Shown: positions 24,261 through 36,927, counted from the first letter of the stretch. The stretch is 64,000 nucleotides of DNA from Platycnemis pennipes (GCA_933228895.1 OW121854.1:54912609-54976608); one strand, 5' to 3'. Translations and numbers: made by a program. Notes: generated by a model from the letters alone, not told the origin.

Positions 24261-25850
24261 GAGCATAAGCCCAAAGGGGAATTCAAACTGACATTTCTGC
24301 GCATTCAACCCTGTAGTTACATCGATCACTTAACAAAACGCTGAATGGGAACGGTTGAAAATCCATTTACTAACTATTAATTCCCAAGATTTTGGTTTTA
24401 CCTTTTACGAAAAAGTAGCCATAATGACCATCTTAAAATATTAATCCTATCCCTATCCCTAAACATAAATTATGCAAGTTATATAAGAAAGGATATTAAT
24501 TTAGCACATGACTTTAAATCAAGAGATCCAGGATAACCATTTACGTAATTATTTACAGAGAAAAACCATGAATATGCTAATGAAAATAAAATTAAATATA
24601 TGATTATTTTCTTATTGTTAACGCATTATCAATTACTTTGAAATATTCTATAATTTTGTTGAAATAATTTACCCCTCGTCAAATTATTAGTACTAGTATC
24701 CTACCAGATTTCAAATGATTTGGTAGGGACTACTTTGCTTACTATTTCGGGATCGGTTTCTTGCCTTAACGATACCCATATCTTCTTTTAAATGAGCATT
24801 TCCCATACCTTCTCAATTACAACCAAAATGCCCTCGCTCTTTTTCCTCTCTTCCGTGATTACCCAGCAATGTAAAAGGATTTCTACTTTCTTACCTTAAA
24901 TAATGGGCTCCGAGTCTCATTGCCTCAAATTGCTTGCCCCATCCGATGATTCTGCCTACTCCTAGTTCCCTCAGCGTATTTTTTCCTTCACCCACCTCTT
25001 TTACCAGCAATGTTCAACACATTATCATCAATCCTCCTTAACTTTAATCCTACTATTTCCCATTCTCATTCAGAGCCCTATCTAAAATAGGTTATCTTTA
25101 ATCTGTTCTTTTAATATATTCATACAGTCAAGGTCTCGGAAAAATATGACGTAACACTCCTAATCAAACTCTCCCATAACAAGCCGTACGGTTTAAACTT
25201 ACTGTTACAGTTACAAACTTACGGTTTAGCCGTAAGTTCTCTTCCATTGCTACAAGACTGTTTATCTGTTTTTCTTTAGATCATGAAAGAAACGTAGAAG
25301 TAAAAAATAGTCGAAAATATTTGCACCTCAATTAGCAGGTAAATGCCATTAATCGTGTAATCTGTGTCCACTATCATCGAAGTATAATTTATTTCCGAGG
25401 CTCTTGGAACCAAGCACGAAAACTGTCAAGCATATTTTCACAGCCCTGTGGCTTGCTTTTGATCTTATTTTCAGGGGTAATTCTACCAATATTATCATTT
25501 CTCTTGGAATAAAATATTATCATTCGATATTAGTGTTTTACACTTAATTTTTCAATGCTTCAAAGTTCCGATTACCTGTATTAAAAGTAGTATGCTTGCA
25601 ACAACGCAAAAGTATTCTATTTAAATCGGTCTTTTGTGGGGTCGAGCATAGTATCTCAAAAAGATTTTCACTCAAAATATTTTATGCATATACAATTATC
25701 CAAATTATTATTACATATATTTTAACCAGCCATAACCTCCGAAAATAATGCTATCCAATCATCTGTTACTTATAAAATTATTATTAATATTAGTTTTCTA
25801 CCGGTGAAGGTAGTTCTAAATGGACATGTGATACTTCCCACCCCCTAAAT
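24260..25850. other. AT-rich DNA, possible very old repeat
   Basis: No gene was recognised. On the minus strand, about 24,800-25,050 contains lysine/arginine-rich broken frames that might be an old retrotransposon, but no diagnostic motif was found. Confidence 0.4.
25216..25238. repeat. Short perfect hairpin
   Basis: AACTTACGG and CCGTAAGTT arms (9 bp) separated by five bases. Confidence 0.7.
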
Positions 25851-25854
25851 TTCA

Positions 25855-26480
25855 CACGATGTTCCTCTTCAGCCCGTCACACCTCCTGCCTCACATCATT
25901 CTATCCAAGCTACCCGTTCTTCTCCTCCCTCTTCCCCGCTTACCCAACGTTCTTCCCTCAATCACTTATTTCAAAACGCCATCCCCTTTTATTACCTTTT
26001 CCATCCACACCTTCTGCCTTCTCCTATTTCATCTGACAAATTCCTTGCCTCTCCTACTTATTCTATCACTTCATAGTTCATTTAAATTTCGACCCACTTT
26101 ACTCTCTCCATCCTTCTCCACACCCACATCTCAAAAGCCCAAACTTTATTTTCATCTTGTTTTCGCCAAGCCCACGTTACCATAGAGTGCAACGCTCTAT
26201 ATTAAACTTTTCACTAGTCTATTTTTCACTTCCCTACACGTCATTAATTCACGCCTACGAGTAAAACCTCCTTTTCCAATGCGATTCTCCTTCGCACTAT
26301 ACCCTTTTTCATCCAACACTCTACCTAGATAGCTAAATTGCTCTACCTGCCCTAGCTTCTGACCTCCTAACTTACGAAATAAACTCTTAAAAAACCAAAC
26401 TATTAAAAATGAGATAGTTGTTGAAATCCTTTCAGTAAACACTCCCTGTCTAAAATAGATTAGAATGATTGTCGCCAATG
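25855..26480 (-). pseudogene. RTE-like non-LTR reverse transcriptase C-terminal relic
   Basis: The minus-strand frame ending near 26,197 contains VEQFSYLGRVLDEKGYS followed by RRRELMT and KNRLVKSLI. This matches the end of the reverse-transcriptase domain in RTE-type and related elements (FxYLGS...D, then the R-K-rich helix). Downstream on the same strand, with frameshifts, the copy continues with AFEMWVWRRMERVKWV. Later fragments correspond to the conserved VIEGRTLGKRGRGR tail. The order of these motifs is as expected for one decayed element about 0.6 kb long, truncated at the 5' end. Several stops show it is dead. Sequence details differ from the 62.4-kb element, so it is a distinct family, closest to the relic at 39.9 kb. 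Confidence 0.8.
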
Positions 26481-26514
26481 ACTATCGCTGCCTAATAAGA
26501 GTATTTAATGTTTG

Positions 26515-26533
26515 TCACCACTGTCAGTGGTGA
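26515..26533. repeat. Near-perfect 19-bp palindrome
   Basis: TCACCACTG, one T, CAGTGGTGA. It lies just upstream of the minus-strand non-LTR relic. Confidence 0.65.
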
Positions 26534-26539
26534 TAGTTA

Positions 26540-28780
26540 CTAAAGTCTGGGATAGTTACTAAATTTTGCAGTTCCCGTGAACGAATTATGTTGAAAGTTG
26601 AATGTCTCACCACAAAAAAATTTCTCAAGTTATGTCGGTAATGAATATTCTGCACGTGAGCTTGAAACAATATTTTCACTATGAAAGAGTTCATTATGTT
26701 CACCATGAGAAATTAAGATGAAAAAAGCGTAGAAATTTGAAAAAGTTGTATACATTTCCATCATGGTATATTTCCCAGGGTTTTGGTCTCAACATGCTGT
26801 CAAACCGGTTAAAACCATGTAATTTTGAAAAGGCATTCCAATTTCATATTTAAACCCCTATTGATAGTCTTTCCACGAACACTCAGAGCTGTAGGACGGA
26901 AAATTGTAGTTCTATTTTAATCTCAATAATACTTATCAATTATTCAATGATAAAAGCTAAGATATGATTTATTTACAGGGCATGGACTGGGAGCTCATTT
27001 TACGTCCAGCGTATCATTCCACATTTATTTATCACATTCCTATCTCAATATCTAAAATCAATCACTTATTATAATCATTTGATAACATTTAAACTTCCTC
27101 AATCAACGTTACTTATTTTTCCCTTCTCTCGATAAAAACTAGAATGGATTTTTCGTTTTTTCTCCCCACCTAGAAGCACCATTGATGACAAATATCTTAT
27201 CCATTATCATTCCCGCTCAGTATGTCCGTTTTCATGTCCATTGCAGCTTCAACTGCTTCACGAAAAATAAAATAAAATTTCCGTGAAGTGGAAGTCTGAG
27301 CGTTTGATAAAATGGCAGTCGACACGCTGAAGTGGGTAATCTGGAGCGGGCAGGGGAGGCGAGCGACCTTGAAACGGAGAGCGAATTCGCTGTCACCAGA
27401 GCCCTTCAGGCTTCATTGATCAGTCCGGGAGCGCTTAATAATCGGTACGTCCATTGAATAAGGTACACTCGGGGAAAGTCAATGGCACCCGCCGTCGCAC
27501 CCGTCGTGAAAGTGATCGATCAAAAACTAATTGCCTTTCCGTAAATTCTGTCCCAACCAGATATTCATGAGTCTAGTTACATGAATTGCTATTGATTTCC
27601 ATTCATTTCTGTGGGACCTTTCTATGCGCTATGGAATAATTCCTTAAACATGCACATAAATACTAGCATATATTTCCTCAGAAGACATAAAAAAATGCGC
27701 TGCCTTTTTTTACCTCGCATAAAGTGGTGTGGAAGCTTAAATATCTTTATCGTTAGCTCTATGGGTTACTATTGTTTTCTCTCCTCTAAACCTTTCTATT
27801 TGCTACCTTATTTTAGTTTAATGTTCTTATGATTCAATCGTCTACTTCACATATTCATTAAATGCCATTTTTTCTCAGTATTTATTTTTTTCCGTCTTCA
27901 TATTTCTTTTTCTAACTTCCTTTATATAACCTAAATATCTTATATGTGTTTTGAATACCAAGCTCCTTTAGAAGTGGCCAAAGTAACGTGAAGCAATTGG
28001 TACAAAAATTTATCAACTCTAAAAGTAGGGGAGTATATCTCAGCACATATTTGCATTTCTTCAAAGCTTTTACTTTCTATATACCGATATGAAAATATGC
28101 CTGAATACCGAAAGGTACTGTTGCCAAGCTATGAAAAATAATATCATATTTAAATTTTAGCGTCAGGATTTTGAAAAGTTTACAACATTAATATTGACAA
28201 CAGCATGAAAAAATTCAATCCGTACATCAAAACAATAACTAAATTCAGGATATCTTTTTCCAAGAAGATGACCTTATCAAAACTCCAAAACATTATTTAT
28301 AGAATAGAGCAAAGATTTTTTAAGGTTATCAGAATTTAAAAATCGTATTACAAATCATGTCCAATCACGGATGCATAGTCTTATTTATTTGGTGTTATAC
28401 CTATAGCAAAGAAAAACAGAAATACTTGGTGACACAAGTAGTGGATAAAAAGTGAGATTTCAAAGAATTTTTCTGTTTCTATAGATAAGAGGAATGTCAA
28501 CCTCAACTCAAGAATGATATAACAGTCTAGGATTTTGGAGCTGGTGATGTACGTAGGGAGACTGGGTAAAGTAGAGGAAAGAGAAGCACAGGTGGCTTGG
28601 ATGTAGCTTGGATACTGAGAGGAGAACATATGCAAACTAAAGAAGGACATCAAATGAAAGGCATGGGTAAGGTCTCGTGAGGAGATACATGTCCGTCTTA
28701 GCGTACATTTGCCAGTAGATGAGATATAATTCTGAAAATACTTGTGTAGAACATTCCTAGCAATGGAGAGTCAACCCTGA
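26540..28780. other. AT-rich DNA with a short GC patch
   Basis: No gene was recognised. A GC-richer patch lies at about 27,290-27,520. Confidence 0.45.
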
Positions 28781-29690
28781 CTATCTCATTTCTTGCATCT
28801 GGGGGACTCAGTTCTCTAGCGGATGTATTTGCGCCAGTAAATACTTCGCGACCACCCCCTTCTGGACTGCCCCTTCGGGATATTCCGTCCACACCCTCTT
28901 GTCCCTTGGAAAAGGACGCCTGAATTTCACGTCGTGGAGGACGGTCGTCGTAGTAAGGAAGACGAGATGCTAACGGCGCTCAAAACCCGTAGTCTCGTCG
29001 ACCGACCAACGCCGCGAAATGTAAATTGTTTTGAGGGCGGGAAGAGCAGTAAATGTCGTCGAGATAAGGTCCGACCTTGTCAGCGGGACGGTGACTTTTT
29101 CCCTCTCTCTCTCCTCCACTGGGAAGAAGGGGGCGGCCGACGTCGCTTCGCGCGGGGCTACCCTGGGGAAGGAGGAGATGGGTGGCATCGCGAGTGGGTG
29201 GACGAAAAAGGAAAACAGGCAGGGACTCATGGGATATATCCGATGTAGGGAGGATGGGGGGAGTGTATGTGGATACGTACTTAGCGGCGCGGAGAGCGGC
29301 CGGGGAAGAGTTCCGCTCCCGGAAACGGCGTCGTTTTAGCGCACGCCAAAACGGGTTGGGGGGTTTTTGGGGGCGGGGAGGAGGAAGCGGGCAACAAATC
29401 ACCGGTGTCTGCGACCGGTAATGTCGAGGAAAGAGATACTTAGACGCCGGCCACCGCGAGGGGAACACGGGAGGAGGACCCGCGTGGATTTCCCCGGAGG
29501 AAAAAATAAAGAGAAAGAGGTAGCCGAGGATCGCTTGAGAGGGAGGAAAAGGTCATTTTTACCCGCGCGAGAAATGGAGTAGACGTGCAGAAACGTGAAG
29601 GTGGATGTCGTCGCTTAATTTTCCCCCCTGCTCTCGAGCGTGCGTGACGTGAGGGATGGGAATGGAAAAATGGGGTGGGAATAAATGCTG
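28780..29690. other. CpG-containing GC island, purine-rich on top strand
   Basis: About 0.9 kb with many CGs and a strong G/A bias on the top strand from about 29,040. Open frames overlap in at least three phases and on both strands, with no recognised domain. It could be a promoter or CpG island, but no initiation signal or adjoining exon was identified. Confidence 0.55.
29353..29378 (+). other. G-quadruplex motif
   Basis: Four G-runs of 3, 6, 5 and 4 bases separated by TT, TTTTT and C, which fits the canonical intramolecular quadruplex pattern with short loops. It lies inside the GC island. Confidence 0.75.
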
Positions 29691-31260
29691 AGAACCGGAT
29701 ACACCAGAGACTATTAACCTCCTCCGAAAAATGAATGCACTACATCAAAGCACAATGAATATAAATTCAGTACAAATTTATGCACGGTGTTCGTAGCATT
29801 TTCGTTTCTTACCATCTTAAACATTATATTATATACGTTCTTTACTCAAGACTTGGAATTAAGTCAGTGAAAGTTGATATGTACACTTTTAAACTAATGT
29901 TAACCAGCACATGATATTATTTTTAACGGTAAAGGTGGAAATAGGAATTTTCAATTTTTTTAAGCTAGAAAACATTTTTTTTTTATTTTACTGTTATAAA
30001 ATCCTTTCCATTTTTTTGAGATAGGATAAAAAATAACGATAAGAAATATAGCGAACAACAGAGTACTTGAAAGAAAATTCGTAGTGATTTGTTTATTTTT
30101 CGAATGAATTTTTCTTAAAATGTCATTACAAATGAGTATAAAACCGTTCTTAATATTAATGCTAGAATATTCAAAATAAACAGCTACTCATAGCTGACTT
30201 TCGATTGCCTGAGATATTATATCATTGGTATTCTTCCAGTTTTAATAATTGGTTACCCAATATGAAGTAATATTTATTAAAATTGGATTGGACATTGAGG
30301 AGTGCTACGAATATTAAACAAAGGGTATAAGACGCTTTTATGAACAATTGAGTTTTTTGAAAAATTTGAATCTTTCCTCAAATTTATAGTGTTAATATTC
30401 TTTCATAGTAACCACTAAATGAGAAAAAATTATTTCTAATTTTGACATTTGATTCTTTCGCACGCATGATTCCAATGTTCATTCCATGTTCCATTCCGTT
30501 GTTAATTATTTAGAGTTGATAATAGGTCCAGTGCCCGTGGAGTCACGATTACTTATTCTAACTTTATGAACAATAAAACCGTCAGCAGTTGTATTAAAAA
30601 GAATCAGGAATTGTAATTGAAAAAGAGTTAGCACATAAATGAACGAACAATTATTGGGTGGGGAAGGTAGAAACTAGCTAGATTTAAACTGAAAAACAAT
30701 ATATGCAGCAATGTATATGTAATGTATAATATTATAATGTATATAGCAATGTCATAATCTATTCTTTTTCTTTACCAACTCTGCCCTAGTTTTTTTATTA
30801 TACTCTCCACAACACCCCTTACAATCCGCATGAATGGCCTTCGCTCCTCCTCAATAATCCTTCTTCCCAATCATCTTCTCTCCCCGTTGCCACACATTCC
30901 GCATCGCACAACCTAAAATTCGATCACTGCTTAAAAGTTTACATATTTGTTTCCCTGCCCACTTCAGCCTCGCGCGCAAGCGCTCATATGGACCTTCCAA
31001 TCTTTTCACTCACCAAGCCTTAGTCGAAAACACTAGCCGTTCCATCGCCCCTTCCCATATCTTACCCTCGCTCTCCCCATTTTTCCCTTTATCCCCTTTC
31101 CCCCTCCTTTCTTCTCCCACACCACCACAATCACTCATTTCCTCTTCCTTCCCTACACTGCTCACCCTTGAGGAATGTGGTAGCGAACATTGAAATATTG
31201 GGATCATTACGTGTACCTTTTTGTTTGGTTCTTTAGGTCGCGACTGCAACATTTCCATTT
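29690..31260. other. AT-rich DNA; unassigned minus-strand open frames at 30,830-31,267
   Basis: Mostly unassigned. On the minus strand, 31,010-31,267 is open and a frame beyond its stop continues with a basic, helical-looking stretch (LEGPYERLRARLKWAGKQIC) to about 30,850. This may be part of an old retrotransposon, but no diagnostic motif was seen. Confidence 0.4.
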
Positions 31261-31261
31261 T

Positions 31262-32070
31262 CATCACTTGTTTTGTGTTCGTCCATTTATGTGTTACATA
31301 TTCGTTTTCCTTATTTTATCCTCAGTATAACTGACAATTGTCATCATTAGACTATTATGTCTCAAGATCTTGCCTATTTAGCTGAACCAACTTCTTAGGG
31401 TTTTCACGAAACTTTTCTTTTCTCCCATTTTTATTGCTTCTTCGTTAGTCACTCGGTAGATTCATTTCCATCTCCATCATTACCTTATTTCCAAGCTTAC
31501 AGGCTTGACGTCTCTACTTCTGTAATGGTCAATGCCTCACTACTATTAATAAGAGTTATCCATGCATAAGTTCTGATGAATTATTTTTTTACTTTGACAC
31601 TCCAGTGGTTTTTAGATACATAGGTATATATTTTGGTAGAATGCCATCTTTGCCTAGAATATTCTAATGACGTTTTCCTTCTTGCTTCGTCCATCGCTGG
31701 TTACTCAGCTTCCGAGGTAACAATATACCTCTGCCTCGTCAAGGTATTAGTTCCCTAGCTTCAAATTGATACTTGCCTCTTCTCTCCTGCAGCATACCAA
31801 AATTTTCTTTCCTTTTTATTGATCGTCCAGTGATCCCCTTCATCCAATTCGGCCATCGTCCTTTTCATGATTGCTGGGGTCTTGTTTTTATCCCTTTGTG
31901 TCTCTGTCATGACTGCTATATCATTGGTGAACCTCTTCATGCTGATTTTTCCCCGTAGACATACACTCCTGAAGCCTTCTCTTTAATTTCATTGATGGAC
32001 TTCTTGATGTAAACATAAAAAAATTGCGGGAGACAGTGCACAGCCTTGTATAACCGCTTTCTTTATTTTA
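31262..32070 (-). pseudogene. Non-LTR reverse transcriptase relic
   Basis: Minus-strand motifs appear in the correct order for a non-LTR reverse transcriptase. VIQGCALSP is near 32,050. FFYVYIKKSINEIKEKASG follows in a second frame. After another frameshift comes RFTNDIAVMTE, the position of the catalytic FADD box, where one Asp is Asn. Further downstream are remains of the YLGS-like region and, near 31,430, fragments similar to the RTE C-terminus. At least three frameshifts and many stops interrupt it. It is the only copy in the window that retains the catalytic palm region. It was probably longer once; the 5' part is missing or unrecognisable beyond 32,070. Confidence 0.8.
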
Positions 32071-32099
32071 GCTTCTCCAAACTTCTCCCAGACGTATTT

Positions 32100-32620
32100 T
32101 CCTTCACGCGATTCCAATTTTCACGAGAACCGCGGTTGGAAGGGAGAATATTTCCACGCCTACTCAGAACTATGCTTCCATAAACTTGATGTTTTACTTA
32201 CCTACCCTCCTTTCCCCAAGTGCATTACAGAACGTGCTTGCGATATCTACCCCTGGAGTTGGATGGACGGGAGTAGGCGGCCTCTGCAATAAATTTAAAA
32301 TGTCCATAGTAGGGTGGGAAGAAGGGTGAGGTGGGAGTGGGAGGTTGGACAGCGAAAACGGATGACACAACCGGCGGTGAAGGTTGAAGTGATGAGTGGC
32401 AGGGCACGTAGCGAGGGGGGAGGGGAGGGATAGTAGGACAATGAGAGGTGGGGGAGGTGGATGAGGATTGGTCGAGGGAAAGATGGAGTGGCACTCGTGA
32501 CGGCGACAAGGGATCCAATCAATATTCTCAACGGTGGGAGAGTGACTGCGCGTTCACTAAAGAAGACTTCAAACCTCATGTCCGTACCAAGGTATTAGTT
32601 TCCCTTCGGCGAGGAAAATG
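32100..32620. other. G-rich island
   Basis: Top strand rich in GGG/GAGG runs between 32,310 and 32,500. Open frames on the minus strand are Ser/Pro-rich low-complexity products of that bias. No gene is called. Confidence 0.5.
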
Positions 32621-32639
32621 CCACTGAGAGAAAGATTCC

Positions 32640-33720
32640 GCCTGCTAAAGGTTAGCCTCTCAGGAAGGCCAGTGAAATGATTAACCCCTTCAGTTACCGC
32701 TTAACGTTTTACATTATTTTCAATTGTAGTTTAGCAGTTACGAAGCGAAGAATAGGATTATCATTAAGGTACAGATTCAGTCATACTTTATATCATAAAT
32801 TTTTTTTTTGGCTATTAATTTTATGTCAGTTTACCTGCTCTGAAAGAGCCAATGAGACATAATCAAAAATTGTTGTGCAGGCGCGTCACTGCAAAAAGGT
32901 TATTTGATGAAATTGATCCACCACAATATATTCTATGATAATTTGTCATAATACCTACATTAAATATTTTATTCAAATAATCCATTGCCCTTTCTAACTA
33001 TGTAAAAAACCTTCAAAGGCTTCAGCAAAGCTGAATATGAGAGTAAATTAAAGGCGTACAAATGAATTGGTATTAAGCATTTATGAGTTTTTAGACCAAG
33101 TGAAGTCCGAATGTGTTAAATAAGCAGAGATTTGGCTGAATATTTTTTATGAATAATGTGTAATTGAAGAAAATAAGCCCCATTTATTTCTCCCCTCATT
33201 CCGTTGTCACTGTGAATACTATCTAAATCTATCATGGTAAATTAAGAACTATAATGGGATTTAGGTACGGATATTAGCGATGATTAAACCGAATAAATAT
33301 AACTATAAATTATCATTAGACCTATATGATGGAAAGCCATAATGTTTTTTCTAGAATTAGCAAGAGCCTAGGATTCCCTATCACTCAGTGATAAGGTTTC
33401 AATAGCCTGACTGAATATTTTGACCTCAAATAATTACTTCGGATATGGGAAGGCAAGGGAGCAAATTAGTAACTGAAGGCTAAAACAAATTGAAATGGAT
33501 AGGGATTTGAATGATTGGATACCCTTTACTTCCATTTCTGATTTTAGAGTGGACTTTAGTGCAGTCTTATTGTTGAGTTCATGAAGAATCTGACAGCCTA
33601 CAAAAAGATTTTTTTTGAATAGGCATCCTAAAGAAATATAACTCAAGCTTTACAACGAAAGTTGTGACAGGAAATCTCTGGGGAAAAAATTGGACTGTTA
33701 AAATGGCTGCTAAAAAAAAA
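32640..33720. other. AT-rich DNA, no gene recognised
   Basis: Short open frames only, with no repeat or motif of note. Confidence 0.45.
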
Positions 33721-33722
33721 CT

Positions 33723-33860
33723 ATTGCGGATTGATATTTCATCGTTGTTTTTGTCGTTTTTCCACTGAGTATTGTGGCATGATTTGCATGAATACCAAGG
33801 TATAAATATCTCTTTGCAATAAAAGAAACTGGAGAGCCTTTATTGCGGATTGAGAAAAGG
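33723..33860 (+). repeat. Paired repeat, copy 1, flanked by a 12-bp direct repeat
   Basis: About 130 bp nearly identical to 34,904-35,035. Copy 1 begins and ends with the same 12-mer ATTGCGGATTGA (33,723-33,734 and 33,842-33,853; 119-bp period). It could therefore be one unit of a former tandem array, or a sequence between target-site duplications. Confidence 0.8.
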
Positions 33861-34903
33861 ACTTGATAAAGAAACTCTAGTTATTTAAGCTTTGCGTATG
33901 TTTCATTATTTAGTTTTCTTACATGTTTTTATTCGTAGTGCGTATTCATTGAAGAGCTTATTTAGAAACTATAGGGAGATTTGTGGATCAAGTTTGAGGA
34001 CAAAAAAGGAAGTTCACTTTCGAGTAATCGTGAACTAAGATACTTATAAAATAAGGACGGTGCCTATTGGGATAAATGAGATGCCTCAGTAATTTTCCTT
34101 CATTTTATTTAGAACCTGTATCATTAATGTTTCCACCAGAAAAAGATGTTCAGAATCAAGCATTGGATTTTAAATATGGGTTTAATGGGTCTCTGGCTCG
34201 ACGGAATATGCATAGCCCTGTGAAGTATCCACCCTGTGGATTTAACAAAACATTCAAATGAGCATTGGAAATTGGTGTAAGCAATAGGACAAAAAGATTT
34301 GCATGCATTCTAGTTGTGAGCAAAACTCTCTAGGTGCGTTAATTTTTTTGTGGAAGAAGAGCACTTTTTTGTGTCAGCATCCCAAGCACATTTAGCTCTT
34401 TAATTTCAAATATTCTTGTCATAAAAAAGTTGAACCGAATATAATTCTTAATTATTTCTTTCCAGATATCGACTTTTTATGCTTGGTATGAAATATTTTA
34501 TTGTGAAATTTAGGTACACGTAAGTCTCGAAATAAATGCAGCAAAATAAATATGATTCTGTTCGATTATGAACTCAAATATTCATTAAATCTCGGGTATC
34601 TATTAGATCTTTAAATATTGAAAGACGAACCTTAAGTGGGTACTAAAGTGGAAACAGTAAATGTTCCTAAATCGTAACTTATTTTAGATTTATTATGTAA
34701 GAATTTCTTGAGTGATGTTATTTCTCAAAATGTCAGTTTTTCTTCTGAGAGTAAATACTTTCTCCAACACCCTTGAAATTTATCATTAATTTTTGATAAT
34801 TTTCAAGTTCGGAGGTGGCTGCATACTGTTACGTCCGCATGTGTTCAGTAAGTACACGAGCTATATCAGTGTTTCTTGACAACGATGCTAGGGTGTAATA
34901 ACT

Positions 34904-35035
34904 TGCATTGATATTTCATCGTTGTTTTTGTCGTTTTTCCACTGAGTATTGCGGCATGATTTGCATGAATACCAAGGTATAAATATCTCTTTGCACTAAA
35001 AGAGACTGGAGAGCCTTTATTGCGGATTGAGAAAA
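34904..35035 (+). repeat. Paired repeat, copy 2
   Basis: Direct repeat of 33,727-33,860, about 1.18 kb downstream, with only a handful of mismatches. It keeps the 3' ATTGCGGATTGA (35,019-35,030), but its 5' counterpart is diverged. Confidence 0.8.
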
Positions 35036-35059
35036 TATTTAAAGATTTTATTTTATATT

Positions 35060-35830
35060 GCTTCCTCCTCAAGCGAAACGAGGAAACGATACTAGCCAAC
35101 GACTGACAGGAAGAGTATCCTACATGAACAACATGTCCGTGCTCCTTATCTCCGCCCACAACCCCGTTCTTTGCTCAGGCGCGCATGGTTATTGCGTGCT
35201 GAATGCATGCCCTCGATTCCATCCACCTAGAGAGTCAAAACTGGCCGGCGGCAAACAATACCTCCCCTTCCGTGGTAAAGCCGTGCCGTGGATGGAGGTA
35301 AATAGGAAGGGAGTTTGTTCCGATGCAAAATTGAATGCCAGGAACAATATTTAGAAAACAACGAGCAAACTTCTGTCTTGAGTTGGGAGAGTCCACAATC
35401 TTTTTTTCCGCCGTTCCTCTGGAGCGAGAGCACGTTCGGGAGTTTGCGGTGTGGTGGATCATAAAGAAAAAGGAAAGAGTTGCCGATGGCCGTCTTTCCA
35501 ACACCCCGCTCCCCTATCCTGTGACAACAACATCCGTGGGACGCGCAAGAATCCAGGCAGCCCAGGGGCCATTTGTTCTTCTTCCTCCCATTCCGCTTTT
35601 CTCCCGTACCCATCCTCGCAGAAACATTTCCTTCCTCCTTCTTCATCTTCTGCCCCGCAGTAAGCTCCTGACTCCTTCCCTTGACCAACCGATGTCATCG
35701 CCCTAGTTATTTCCACAAGATCCTTCCCTCCGCCTCCTTTTCCCTCCTCTCCGCGGGCCCTTGCATCCACCCATAATCCCTTCCCTGTTTCCTTGCTGCC
35801 TCTGATGCCCAACTGCTTGAAGACACGTAT
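35060..35830. other. GC-rich island
   Basis: CpG-containing and C/T-rich on the top strand from about 35,500. Long overlapping open frames exist on both strands, including 35,335-35,706 (+) and 35,459-35,926 (-). They code for low-complexity or unfamiliar sequence and contradict each other, so no gene is called. Confidence 0.5.
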
Positions 35831-36084
35831 GCATGCATCTACATCTTGTTGAGGAAAGATTGCGACGGGTTGGTTGAGAAGTTGGCACGAATACCACACG
35901 TGGGGTGTGGTATACACGCTTACCACACGCCACGGATGTTATGCATGTGAAAAATGGGTGTCGAGGAGAGAGGTATGCAAAAAGAAATCCGATACCTTTG
36001 ACATAATGGGAGTGGATGATAACGTGAAGAAGAAATTAAGATGGGCATAAATTTTGGTGGCAATTCACTCAATCATCACTATAT

Positions 36085-36124
36085 GAAAAATAAGAAATCT
36101 GTTCTCAAAGATTTCTTATTTTTC
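36085..36124. repeat. Perfect 16-bp hairpin
   Basis: GAAAAATAAGAAATCT and its exact reverse complement, separated by eight bases. It is the longest perfect stem noticed in the window. Confidence 0.85.
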
Positions 36125-36129
36125 GGTAT

Positions 36130-36920
36130 AAGTTAATGCTCGATCAGTTGGAGCAGATTTTGTTGAAAAACCTTCATCTAGCCGTTTTTATTTTAGAACG
36201 ATTTTAATAGTACCTATATTTAGTTATTGTTTCACGTTCATTTGCAAATGACTGTACTTTAAATTGACACATTTGGAGAAGGATAAAATCTACTGGTCAC
36301 TTGAGAAGAGAAAAATGTAATTGCAAAATAAACTTTAAAATATTTATGAAATAATTTACATTGATTAAGCCTGGCTGCTTATGAGAAATGGGCTGGGTGA
36401 AATTTATTGAAATAGAACTGGTATTTGGTCATGTGTTGCTTAGTTTAGGGAAACTCCTGGAAGGTGTCAGAGACCAAGGAAGAAAAATGTGTTAAGGTAT
36501 GGCAATTAAATACATTAGGCGTATGTACAACAGCCGGTGTCAGTGCCAGTAATTCAAGGAGGTAACTAAAGACAGTTATAGTAAACTATATCAGATACCG
36601 CCTTGGAAGAAAGAATGCAGGGTATATGGAGAAATAGGTATTTTGATCGCCATGAAAGTGGGATCGTGATATAGATCTCCAGAGTACCATGAAAGGCACA
36701 TCTAAGGTACGCAGCAGGATAATATCATCACTAAATATTCACAAGTACAAGCTGCCAAAATATATTTTAATCTATAATGGCAAAACAGATTGGCATTAAA
36801 GGAATTCCCTAGTCGGAAGAAGGGAGTACCTTGATAGATATCTAGATAAATAAATATAGGGTGACTTGATGCAAGGCTTTTCCGTTAAAACCTACGATAA
36901 ATACCTTAACTTAAAACTAT
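36130..36920. other. AT-rich DNA, no gene recognised
   Basis: Broken plus-strand frames near 36,460-36,760 are rich in Lys/Arg/Tyr and could be an old repeat, but no diagnostic motif was recognised. Confidence 0.4.
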
Positions 36921-36927
36921 ATAATTC

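Noticed and set aside
28934..29582. Series of overlapping open frames in the purine-rich island
   Set aside because: Frames are open in several phases at once on both strands, as expected for G/A-biased DNA.
33723..35035. LTR retrotransposon with ~130-bp LTRs
   Set aside because: The repeats lack TG...CA ends, and no primer-binding site, polypurine tract or coding sequence lies between them.
35227..35926. Two ~155-codon minus-strand frames
   Set aside because: They conflict with plus-strand frames of similar length, contain no domain and lie in a GC island.
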